In this document: positions 51,467 to 62,005 of the stretch, piece after piece
Numbering within the stretch: position 1 is the stretch's first letter
Layout of the letters: every line of letters starts with the position of its first letter
Origin: Tomocerus qinae
Lineage: Eukaryota > Arthropoda > Collembola > Entomobryomorpha > Tomoceridae
Direction of reading: 5' to 3'
Assembly: GCA_020055645.1 (NCBI GenBank)
Contig: CM034547.1
Span: forward strand, 36,028,909 to 36,092,908
DNA length: 64,000 nucleotides
The notes under the pieces: model-generated
Databases searched by the model: none
Told to the model about the DNA's origin: nothing
The model's input: the letters and a program-made list of their open reading frames with translations, nothing else
Position numbers and translations under genes: made by a program

Positions 51467-54400
51467 CTGAGAAATCACCACAAAAACATAAGTGAAACAT
51501 AAAATATTTGAATATGTTTCACCAGTTACACAAACCCTGTATTCACCTACATATCGCTTTTTTACACCAGACACTTACCTATCCACATCACATTCCCTAT
51601 TGCACCTAATATAATATTCTCATATCTGTTTCATGTTTCTATCTTGGTTTGCACAGTGCACATTCATAATTGACTACTTGAGCAACTTGATGAAATTGAA
51701 TAATCATTTTTTAATTTACAGACATCTCACTAATTCATTGTACAAAGCAAATCTCCGATCTGAATTTTGTTAACCTCACAATTGAGAAAATAAAAGGATA
51801 CCTTTATCTCCTTCATATTTGCAGTTTTAGCTCTTGGTACACATTCTTCTTTAGTCCTGAGATTTATGTAAGCAAGTAAAAATGTATCATGCCTATTAGT
51901 AAACATGAGATTATTTGAACAGGTACGATAGGTACCATAATGTAAATCATCCACTTGATTTCACACAGTAGATGTACCTATTATGATGTACTTGTATTAG
52001 CTCTTATAACCTATACATTTTATTATTTACAGTAAAAAAATTATTGTCACTAAAATTTTTATTACGTCTCCATAATATTTAAAAAACCCAGTACCAGATT
52101 TGGGGGAACCACAAAACTTCTGAATGTTTGTCGATTTTTATGTTTTTGCAAAGGGCTAATAAACGCCAACATAAAACGAAGATGATTTGTAATTCTGGAA
52201 ATGAGACAAATCTTCAGGTATAATACATTGGCAACCTTAGTCACTTGAATACGTGATTTAATGAGTCATAGACTGGGCATACAATATTATAATGATGTGT
52301 ACATTACGGGTAAGTAGTTTTTATTTCACGTGGACTAGCGAATAGTAGGTGAATCATAATTGCGAGAGAGTCTTATTGATTAATAGCATAAAACTGAATG
52401 CCATAGCATAAATAATGTAACTAATTTGGAGACTTACCCAAAAGTTCCAGTCCGCCCATAAGGATAAACCCTAGAATAGCGATTATTATATGCAGATACT
52501 TTTTTTGAAGCTTTCGCCCCTCTTCTTGGAATATTTCAAAGAATGTCACATACAGCAAAGTCCCCGAGGCTAGACCCTGTCAAAAATAAATTATATATTT
52601 CATTAGCATCAACCGAACAAGAATGAAGGATGGGCCTGTTTTATCTCATCTTCAGCCTATCAACCCATAGATGTTGCATAAATATACAAACATTACTGCA
52701 AACACATCTCGCATATAATTTTACTCTGTTTCTTTCTTTTGGGAGTGAAGGGGATTCCCAAATGCTACCTACTGCTGTTATGCAAATGTTTATGAGCGAG
52801 TAAAGCAATGCAGTTTGTAGTTATACTGCCAATTGCAGTCATTTTGGTAATTAAAGTTAGCAGTTCGGTGCGACAAGCATAAAAGCAGTCATAAATATTG
52901 TCCAGCATTTGTCGTCACATTTCCAAACACATTGTAATATTTAGTGCGTTCACTTTATTTGCACCTAACATGAATAAGTCAACGCGTGAATAGAGCAGGT
53001 GCACAAGTAAAGCACAAGAAAACACGCTTGAATTAATACACACATTTTACATGAATATTTAACAACAAAATACGCCCAACTCTTAAGAAAACTTTTCTGC
53101 AGCCGTGTGTATACTACTTCCATTTATGAATACATTATTGGGTAAGAAATGCTTTCATCCAGCTATAATTTCACGCTTTACCGCAAGCAATCTATCACAA
53201 CTGAGATTACATAATTATATTCAATGAAATCATAATTATAGCTGGTGACGCGTTTGAGAATGGCTTGAACTTTGGTTATCTTGACGGGAAATATATCTAC
53301 ATTCTTAACTTTCTTATAAAAATAAGTACATACCCACACACTTGTATACATTTAGGCAATGAGTACCATTATTATACCTAACCTGTACCAAACGTTTCTA
53401 CACAATGCCATTGCCTAGCTTAATATAGACCTTGCTTTAATCTTCATGTGTTTGGTGACTTTTGTGGTAAGGTGCACTGGTCAAGTTTCTGCAAAATCAG
53501 ACAAAATCGTGAATCTAAGTAGCATTCCATATTATTATATTCGAATTTCTATGCAACTATCAACTTAGCATCTAGCATGATTTAGAGCTCAAATTACTTC
53601 TGTGCTCACTCGAAAGCTCACGCAATGCTGGATATCATACGCAAGAGAAAATCGATATTTTCAGAAAACGAACAAATGTGTAATTTATCTACGCACATTT
53701 AAGATATTGGCACGGTACAAAGCAGTTCATCATGTGTGGGATATTGAAATTGCTCTTAAAATAAGCCAATGAACTGAAAAACCAAGTTTATACTACAAAG
53801 GATTGTATAGTAGATTTAGTTATTACTGCCAGTGCTATCTTAGCTCAAAACCGAATTAACTATGCTAGCGAATATTATGACCACTTTCGCACGCATCATT
53901 GTTAGTAGTCATAAGAAAATTGTAGTATAAAACAATAAATAAGCACCTAATAATACTCCATACACTTCTACTATTAACCCTACATCTGATTTTGAATTTA
54001 CATATAGAATTGGCTTTTGAATTTTCAAGTAAATTGCTGACCTCTTATGACATGCCAAGCCCAGATGTTATGTCAAATCTAGTTTCATATTACTTCAATT
54101 CATTTGCATATTGTTTTGAGAATGGTATTCATGAGACTTTGACAGTTAATCTTATACTGCATCTGCCTTAGCAAAATAGATAAAAAATATTTTAAGCTTT
54201 TTATTCCGTGCTTCGTGATTCTGCATGTATTTTCTATTATTATACAATAATCTTTGCTTGTAATACCTGTGTGGCTGTTCAGTTGCATAGTAATTACACA
54301 GAAGATTGGAACGCATGATTCATCTATAGAACTGTGTGAGGGCTTTATACACCCACTAGATAATTACAGGAGTTAGTAAGTTATACATGAACGTAGTAAA

Positions 54401-57400
54401 TAGTTTCACTCTTGGGAAACAGACTTATGTATTACTTATGTATGATTTAAGTGTGTGATAGATATATAGATATTGAAAAATAATAACCTTGGCACGACTT
54501 ATAACAGACAATTTACCTACTGGATACCCACTAGAGGGTGAATAACTACTTAGTTTTTTTGTCACATTATTCTACGAAATTGCAATATGATTCCACCTGG
54601 ATGAGAGATGTCATGCTGTCCAAATATTTCAAGGTCTGTGGAGGACCGGCAAATCCTGACATTCAATCTAGACAGAGATCCACATTTTGCTTAACATTCT
54701 GACTAAGACTGAGTTGGCTCATTCAGTGACCGGCAGAAGTTGTGGCCTAAATATAATGTTCAGGGTCTCCATAATTCATTGACATAGTCAATGCTCGAAG
54801 AACTAGCCGATTTATTTTAGCATAGCACATATACTGTATACTCCCTGGGTTGATAGCCCCAACTCTACAGACGACCAAAAGATATCTAATTCTTTATTTC
54901 AAGGTCTGTGCGGTTACGCATCCTCTACATGTACTGTACGAGATGCCTCCGGTGTATCTCTTATTTTTCTTGTGAAAATGAATGCTTGGCTATTCTCAGA
55001 GATGCAGAACATGATGAGTCGAACTAATTAATGGAAACTATTGTTTCATTTAACTTGTGCTTCACTTAATTGACATTTCAAAGAATTGTTATTTCCATCG
55101 TTGACTACTACATAGCTAAGTTGCTTCTTTCGTGTCATAACCCATTTACTCGTGCTTAGAGCATCATAAACTTAATTTTTCGATGCTTTTGATCCAATAA
55201 CAGTGTAAATTAAGCTACGGAAAGTACGTGAAACGTTATATATCTGTAATTGCACTTGGCCTGCAGATACAAATATGTAAAACGTGGTACTTAACTTGCT
55301 GTAAAATATTGCAATGATGTAGCAAAGTGTTAACTAGACCAAAGAATGCTAAATCTGTCTCGATCAATTTATATTTTACTTGCATTGATAGATGAAGGCA
55401 AAAAGTCACTGAGAAATTATATGGGCCATCGCATTCTATTTAAAATGAGGAATGCATTGATGGCCAGAATGCAAAAGAAGTCATTGCATCTAATTTGCGA
55501 TGCATGCACTTGGCTTGTAATTCTTACAGTACATACTGTACATTTTACAGTTAGTCAATCACACATACTGAATGTATGAGATGAATTTATCTGTACTGCT
55601 TCTTTGAAATGAAGATTTGCATTGTAATGTAAATAAACTCTGCTCCTGCATACTGCTATGTTTGCTTTCCGAGTTAGGTCGTATGACTCACTCTGTACCC
55701 TTCTCACTTGGTGAGTTACATCGGATCTGTTCATGTAAATAGTATGATGTGCATATTTTACGTTATTCAGTACTAACAAGCGTACAAATATACCCTCAAA
55801 TAAAGTTCTCATGAATAACATGACTTACTTATTCGTTACTAACAACTTACCATCAAAAACTTTCAGGTTCATTTCGTATCGTTCTTTGTATCACTGAACT
55901 TTAATTTCCCTCTACAACCATTTACCTAAATCTCAAAAAGTTTACGAAATATGTGACATGAATTAAATCTTATTTACATAATTTTCACTTTTTTCAGATC
56001 TTGTTAACCAAACTACTAGGCCTTCCACGAATTCAAATACTTCATGCGTATAATACGAAAATCCTTATCAGAAAAAGTAAATGTCGGAATAAAAATTGCT
56101 TAAACAGAACGCAAGCAATAATTAAAACAATGACGAAGCCAGAACAAGAAGTAACAGTTTCAAAAACGACTTAAATGGACGCTACACAAATTCAAATAAA
56201 CAAGGTTTCCAGGGGACATTCGTGTATAATGGAGTGCCACAATTTATTGCACGTACATGTAACTTGAAGAGTGAACTTGAACACATTTAACTTGAAACTA
56301 TATTATTTCCTTAAACTAACTTGACTATTAATACAGTACATAAGGATCAGGAAAGGATTATCAATATTGAGTAACAAATGCAATTCACTGGATAACAAAC
56401 ATACTATATATTTAGTTACATTGCTATTATAAAATTTACTATATAAAACTCGAAGGATACTACATAAAATACACTTTAGCACTCAGCTAGGTTATAAATT
56501 TAGGAAAGAAAAATCAAAATTTTCTCCCATTAATTCATGGATTATTTCTAATCGTGTGTCTTCCTCCTCGAATGGCATCGTCGTAATGGCATCATAAAAT
56601 ATATTATGTCCAGGTCTATAAAATGTAGTTAACAGAACTTCAAGGTTTGCCATTTTCTCAGGTGAAATAGGTAAAAACCCGTCGTAGGCTAAAGGAGTAT
56701 TACGGATAACCTCTTGTAAAGCAGCAACTGAGACTCCACGTTTGAGCAGTTGAAAAGGAGTAGTTGTAGGCCCCGACAAAGTATTTCTTGAGTAAACTCC
56801 ATTGGCCGTGTACAGCAGACCCCTTATTTCACCGATTTGACCTTGAGAACGTCTAAGCAGTGGGTTCAGAGTATTTTTAAAAGAGAATATGTTGCATATA
56901 AGAGTTCCATCGTTGACTAAATCATCTGTTACTGGGTAATTGCAGTAAATTACAGTGAAGGGTCTTGAAGGCCTTGAATTGCGAATTAAATTGATCCACT
57001 GGGAGGGGTAGAAGATTTTGTCTTCTCTTCTCTTCTTTTTTTCGATAAGTGAGAAATCAGCGTCAATCATCATTCTACTATGACCAGGAAGTGGAAATTC
57101 AAAAGTTATACTTTCAAATTTTCCCGGACACATCGATAACAAATAAACCATCAAGAATCGGTTTTTGTTCTGTCCAAACGAATTGTCACAATTAAGGTGC
57201 AAATGGCGAACTGCTCCAGGTACAAAATTTTCTATGTAAAATTTTAAGAAGCTTACAACTTCAGATGATCCCTTTTGTCCAAAATGCTCACAATATGTGA
57301 ACATATGTGTTTCGCCACTTCGAAGATTCCTTACTCCAAAGTTAAAAAGCCATAATTGCCTCAAAAAGAACTCTTTGGAAACATTTGTAACTGGAAACGG

Positions 57401-60400
57401 CAAATTTTTTTGGAAATCGAAACACAAGAACAAATGAGTATCATCCGTTGCTGCGATGTAGTTTCTGGACATTTTCTGGAAAAATATTTCAGCCTCCATC
57501 CAATGTTCCATCTGCTCTACTCGTAAAGCGAATTCTGTTTCTTCCTCATTTTCGGCTACAGCACCAGTAATTTTTGCATGGAATATCTCACATCGATCAC
57601 AAATATCGCTTCTTGGTTTTCCAAAGCCAATGTTATATTCGTAGTTGAATATATGAGCAAACTTAGAAAATTTTACTCCATCTGCATAATCATCAGGATT
57701 TAGTCTCGGATTTTCAACCAGCAGGTCATTATACAAAGATTTGATCGTTGAATTTGATTCTAGAAACGTTTTATTTCTGTTATCATTGCGCGAGTAATGG
57801 CTGGACCGGGATTCTAAATTTTCGATAAATGATCTCACTGTTTGAAGCATCCCACCATCAACTGTTTTTTGATTTCCGTTTACCTCTGCCGTCGGCGATT
57901 GGAACATGTCTTTGCAACACCTAGAAAATTTTAATTATTTATTAACACCAAATTACACAAAATTTAGACAACCTAAAAGGTTAATAGACTAATGATTGTT
58001 TTAACCTTTCTTTGTAGGCGTGATCTTTTTATCCCGTGGAAATTTAAGAACGTCTTCTGGCATACTATTTCGATTTTATCAGGTAGCTGAATGATGTAGT
58101 CAAACCGCCCATTTTCCAGTGGTATTGTGCATCCCTGAAGATAAATATTTTGTGAAACATGGCATGGAAAACCATTAAACTTGTTAATTATCCACTGCTT
58201 CTCTTCGTGACTTAGTTTGTCATTGCAGTTGTGACGGCAGGGCTGTTGGACAATCTGCCTAGCTGGTTTCAAAATGTGTCTGTAGTGAGCTCGATGCTCT
58301 AATCCTTCAAATTAAGTTATAGTAATAGTTATATGCTATGTTTTCATTGTTTTCCAAAGAGCAATTTTTCTATTTTTCAAATGTTAATGTGTCTGATATT
58401 TTCCTTACCTCTGACCTTCTGCATCTTAATTATATTGTGTTTCCACATGTCCGGATTCCTCGAACGTTTCTTGGGTCTCAGTGGTTCAGCCTCATCCGGC
58501 TCTAATATCGGCTCCATTTTTACTCAATACTGCACTTTTCTTCCTAACCACAACTATACTTTCTTTACTTACGTTTCCTTTTCCAGGAAACGTTATTGCA
58601 ATTGGAAGAAGATTTCATTGCAATTTGAAAAAATTTAAATTATTCTTTATTTCAATATTTTTATAAAGTCCCTCCCAATTCTATTAAAATCATCATCTCT
58701 ATGGCAATTTTAGCAATCCGGCGAAACTGTTACTTCTTGTTCTACCGTCGTCTAATTCCTTTTTGCATATCACTATAGTGTACTTCTGTACTAAAGAAAT
58801 TAAAATGACCATTTAGTTGCAAAATATAGCTCAAGAAGTAGAAACGTACTTTTGAAAAGAAGGAACATGTTGTACAAGTATATGTCTAACTGCCACATGC
58901 ATTCTTCTTTCCTGCATCTATAACATTGTAAATTGGTTTGCTGCTTGGCAAGGCATTTAGTGTAATCAAGACGCAAAAATGGTTATAACTTGAATTGTTG
59001 GTTCAGGTATGTAGTCTGGTTGTGTGACTATAGTAGGTAGGTGAGCTACAATAAAATTGTCTCCATTTGACAGTGTACATGTAATACATGTGTCGTGTCT
59101 GCGAATATTAACCTTACTTTCGACTCCTATTGTTTACTATCATTAGAAGGAAACTAGATTGACAAGACGACTATCTGCTAGTAAAAATTGGAAAGCAAGG
59201 TTAAAGGTTTACTGCACCAGCGTGTAATCGCAACCAGATAAAAGATAATATTTATTTTTCTTACCTAAATTGCGAGATAGTATTTAATAAATCATCGCAG
59301 TTAGCCATTAAGGTTGTTTATGTAAACAGTTGTAATTTTAGGTGCAGGTACGAATGTTAGCATTATCACTTACTACTTAAGTACCTAAACACACAAGGAA
59401 GCCGACAATAGCAAAACTGACAATTTCTTACAAGTACATAATAATTATTTTTAATGTTTGTAATATTTATACCATTTAGAGCCATACCTCCATGGCAGAA
59501 ATGTTTTATATCAAATCCTTTCTTATCCTACTAAGGAAAAACTATAATTTTTCTATGATGTTATCGCATGCATAATAATGAAATTAATAAATACAAAGCC
59601 TAGACCACCTTCCCTATTTGCGAAATGGTGATAATACATACTTAGGTAGTCGCTGGTGATAAAAGCTAAACCTAATCCTCTCATGCATCTAAAATGCGAA
59701 CCATACTTGGCTATACAATTATTTATGCAGATTAATATAGCGAATTTAGCATTACGTCTTGTGCATGCACACAAAATAGGAATTGCATTGTACCATTATG
59801 TATATTATTTGAGTTTATGGCTTTAAGTATGACAGAATGCGTACACTAAACGTATTAGCACATAAATTAAGAGCAAACACAGCGCGAGAAAAAAGATACG
59901 CCTTTCGACATGCAGCTGTATTGTAGTAGTGTGTGTAATCTAAATATGCAATTCAGGAAATAGTCCAAACCTTGCAATTAATTGTGGAGCTAAAGCGAAT
60001 TAGTTGCACAAGTTGTGCAAGAAGCATAAAAGACTGATTGTTATGTTAGTGTCGGTTTATAAGTGAACGACTCAATGTTTCTCCATTGCAGTTATGACGT
60101 TCTCATCCATGTAATTCACACACTTGACAGAAAGTGCAAATTGTTCATAGACTTCCGCCCAAAGGCAGAGAGGGGCAAGAAGGCGTATTGCATTACTCAG
60201 TCAGAATTAAAGAACACATCAATCACTTCTACTCGCATTATCAGCATCAACTCTCCATTTGTATCAGTCACGCGTCAGCGGATTCTTTCTTCTAACGAAA
60301 CATGTCATGACAGGCCAAATACATCTTGCCAACTCTTTCTTTTGTTTTACACCAAATATTAAACTACATTCCGGTACACTTACGATAAATCCTGTATTTA

Positions 60401-62005
60401 CCCTATTTACGCTCTACTTAATTTCTATCCAGTATATTACTCATCTACAGATCTAATGATACTTCCTTCCTTAGTTTACAGTACTTTTATTAAATTAATA
60501 CAATTTAATCCTCATTCATTTTATTTTCATTATTTTTCTAGTAAGACATCGCATAATTCGAAACATGCTTTACTTTCTGATGAGTGTAAAACAAATTGAA
60601 ACGTAGAAACAACAAGACACCTATGTTATTCCTATTCAGGTATAATTTATTTGGGGATGCAAAATTTATTTTGGTTGTAAAGTATTTCTATCATTTGTTT
60701 GACCTAATAGTAATTTATCGTGAAAATATGAGAAAGATGATTAAGATTAGCTAAGGTACTTGCCTGGAATGATCCAACAACAATAGAATGAGCCAGTTCA
60801 TTTCCAAAGGACTTTTCAGTGACAGCAATGCCAATGGCAATGCCAATGGGACAAACCAAAGAGACGACAAGGATGTAGGTGATCATGCGAAATACTTTTG
60901 TCTTTGAGGAAATGAGCTCAACGCCAATGCAGAATAGAATAGTACATTCGTGAAGACTGACGGCCAAGAATAAGTACCATACATCCTTCTCCGTATTCTG
61001 CAGGCCAATGGCCATGCCTTCAAAGATGCCATGGAAGGAAATGGCAATAATGATGAGCAGATTTCTTATTTCAGCTCCAACTGAATTGTTTTCATCATCA
61101 GAGTCGAATGGCAGAGCCATGTGGCTGTGTCCATGGTCGTCGTGTGCGTGCTCGTGCTCTCGATGGTGGTGATTATGATGATGGTGATGGTTGTGATGAT
61201 TTTGTTGATGAATATTCAAAGGGATGTCATGCATAGTGGCAACGCTATAATTAGAAGCTGAGAGTAAATTAATTTGGGAATTGACGATGACAGTGTCTCT
61301 CCACCAATCTGGGTCAGTGTACGCGAATTTCTCAGGAGAGCCATTAGCATTGAGTTCTTGTTCCGGGTGTTTGTTATTAGCAAGGTGATTGTTTGTTTGT
61401 ACTCCGGGGATTTCATCAGCAGGCATTTCTTTAGAAAATATCTCCCTTGTATCTCTTAGCTGCCCAGTAGACCCATTTATTGTCATGTTGTTCGAATTTC
61501 TTCGCAGTTTATTATCTTCATGGTTATTATGAGGAGATGAAAGAGCGAGAGCACTGAGTGTCGTCACACCGTTGATATTCGGTGTCCCATTTGCGTCTTT
61601 CCTTGATGCCTTCCCAATAGTTAAATGCGTAGGTGGGGAATTTGCATTGCTTAGCTTTTTCATTTTGTTGTGTCTTCTTCTATGCACTATGCTATGCACT
61701 AGATCTTCCAGCATGTAAACGAGAAAGAACCCAGCGACGAAAACTACTTCAGCGATAGGAAAATCAGAGTTTACCTTTGCAAAATTCTCACGCACGTGTG
61801 GCATCATGTGTAGGAAACAAGTGGCGAGAAGCACTCCACCTCCGAAGAACATCAGGTATGCTATCACCTTTTGAATTCTCTTCTCATTCACACTGGTCCA
61901 TTTCTGAGACAAGGACTTGACTAGTACCAGAGGAAACATACCGAAAAATATTCTTACGGCTCCTGACAGAGTAAGCACCAGTAATTTCACCGATAACAGC
62001 TCCAT
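51303..62005 (-). CDS. ZIP (SLC39) zinc transporter, ZIP1/2/3-like
   Basis: Three coding exons (62005-60764, 52576-52438, 51466-51303) give a 514-residue protein. ZIP proteins carry zinc into the cytosol. The eight expected membrane segments are visible at about residues 5-28, 46-68, 84-107, 312-335, 343-365, 372-395, 406-430 and 440-460. Segment 4 has the family metal motif HGIFEG (His325, Glu329) and segment 5 has HE (352-353). The long loop between segments 3 and 4 has 17 His in 30 residues (266-295). A second His-rich stretch (20 His in 54) forms the C-terminus. The start is the first ATG of the frame and leads straight into segment 1. Human ZIP1 is 324 residues, so this is long because of the loop and tail. 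The gene is similar in type to insect Zip42C/Zip88E proteins; I cannot assign an exact orthologue. Confidence 0.93.
51467..52437 (-). other. ZIP intron 2 (971 bp)
   Basis: A GT-AG intron (donor G|GTAAGTC, acceptor TTCTCAG), phase 1. No other feature is recognised in it. Confidence 0.85.
52438..52576 (-). CDS. ZIP exon 2: end of segment 7 and segment 8
   Basis: 139 bp, phase 0 in and phase 1 out. It encodes GLASGTLLYVTFFEIF (the conserved end of segment 7, with its glutamate) and YLHIIIAILGFILMGGLELL (segment 8). It is too short to stand out as an open frame but is clear from the family pattern and splice sites. Confidence 0.92.
52577..56131 (-). other. ZIP intron 1, part downstream of the transposon
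   Basis: About 3.5 kb of intronic DNA. A 16-bp motif TATTTCAAGGTCTGTG occurs twice (near 54626 and 54895). Nothing else can be supported. Confidence 0.7.
56132..56161 (+). repeat. Left terminal inverted repeat
   Basis: Begins GACGAAGCC and continues AGAACAAGAAGTAACAG, ending TTTC. Bases 56141-56161 are the exact reverse complement of 58723-58743. The outer nine bases pair in six of nine positions. A 21-bp perfect inverted match 2.6 kb apart, placed on either side of a gene, is very unlikely by chance. Confidence 0.85.
56492..57920 (-). pseudogene. DUF7869-type gene, exon 3 (core domain)
   Basis: Acceptor TTTTCTAG at 57921-57928. It holds the entire conserved core, including a paired-cysteine motif DICDRC (residues 101-106 from the internal ATG) and the three acidic motifs. 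The start of the exon is in the splice-compatible frame for about 20 codons, after which the homology continues one frame over. The stop is TAG-type at 56492-56494. Confidence 0.75.
58006..58304 (-). CDS. DUF7869-type gene, exon 2
   Basis: 299 bp, phase 1 in (acceptor TTTGAAG) and phase 0 out (donor AAG|GTTAAA). It encodes LEHRAHYRHILKPARQ, a CRHNC motif, a linker and VCQKTFLNFHGIKRSRLQRK. The order and spacing fit the N-terminal part of DUF7869 proteins as I remember them. Confidence 0.7.
58409..58517 (-). CDS. DUF7869-type gene, exon 1 (start)
   Basis: 109 bp from ATG, phase 1 out (donor G|GTAAGG). It encodes a 36-residue acidic then basic start with PKKRSRNPDMWKHN. The ATG context is AAAATGG. 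It is only 235 bp from the right inverted repeat. Confidence 0.7.
58723..58752 (-). repeat. Right terminal inverted repeat
   Basis: Reverse complement of the left repeat: reading inward on the minus strand it gives GACGACGGT then AGAACAAGAAGTAACAG and TTTC. It lies upstream of the start of the DUF7869-type gene, as expected for the 5' end of a transposon. Confidence 0.85.
58753..60763 (-). other. ZIP intron 1, part upstream of the transposon
   Basis: Intronic DNA of about 2 kb. The largest open frame (60063-60362, 99 residues, plus strand) is not recognisable and is likely chance. Confidence 0.7.
60757..60764 (-). other. GC splice donor of ZIP intron 1
   Basis: The minus strand reads CAG|GCAAGTA, which is the known strong consensus for GC-AG introns. 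Joining here, after Gln414, to GGT of exon 2 gives SFQ-GLASGT, the usual ZIP segment 7. The nearby GT (in GCAA|GTACC) would put exon 2 out of frame. Confidence 0.85.
60764..62005 (-). CDS. ZIP exon 1: membrane segments 1 to 7 (part)
   Basis: 414 codons from the start ATG. It contains segments 1-6, the His-rich loop, the HGIFEG metal site and the first part of segment 7 (HSIVVGSFQ). The Kozak context is AATAAAATGG. The loop between residues 110 and 310 is variable and low in complexity, with the His cluster right before segment 4. Confidence 0.93.

Larger units (their letters stand above)
56492..58517 (-). pseudogene. DUF7869-family protein, probable transposase, frameshifted
   Basis: Three exons: 58517-58409, 58304-58006 and 57920-56492, joined by GT-AG introns with agreeing phases (1, then 0). 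Exon one reads MEPILEPDEAEPLRPKKRS then RNPDMWKHN, a basic N-terminus like that of many arthropod DUF7869 proteins. Exon two has a Cys/His start (CRHNC) and VCQKTFLNFHGI. Exon three begins with PIADGRGKRKS in the joined frame, then a one-base slip in the AAAAAA run near 57871-57876 leads into the long frame that codes for 464 further residues. That frame has FDFQ (Asp164, counting from the ATG at 57907), LNCDNSFGQNKNR (Asp241) and GHSRMMIDADFSLIEKKKR (Asp282, Asp284, Glu289). These acidic positions look like an RNase H-fold DDE site, which is my inference. The family is otherwise of unknown function. The slip may be real decay or a sequencing error. Confidence 0.75.
56132..58752 (-). mobile_element. 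2.6-kb TIR DNA transposon carrying a DUF7869-type gene
   Basis: A three-exon gene on the minus strand is bracketed by a roughly 30-bp inverted repeat (27 of 30 positions paired, 21 consecutive). Subterminal non-coding stretches are about 330 bp (left) and 205 bp (right). The whole lies within intron 1 of the ZIP gene on the same strand. I found no convincing target-site duplication: TAATT is present at 56119-56123 and 58753-58757 but is not equally placed relative to the two repeats. The gene is a plausible transposase (see its entry). The copy looks inactive because of a frameshift. Confidence 0.75.
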
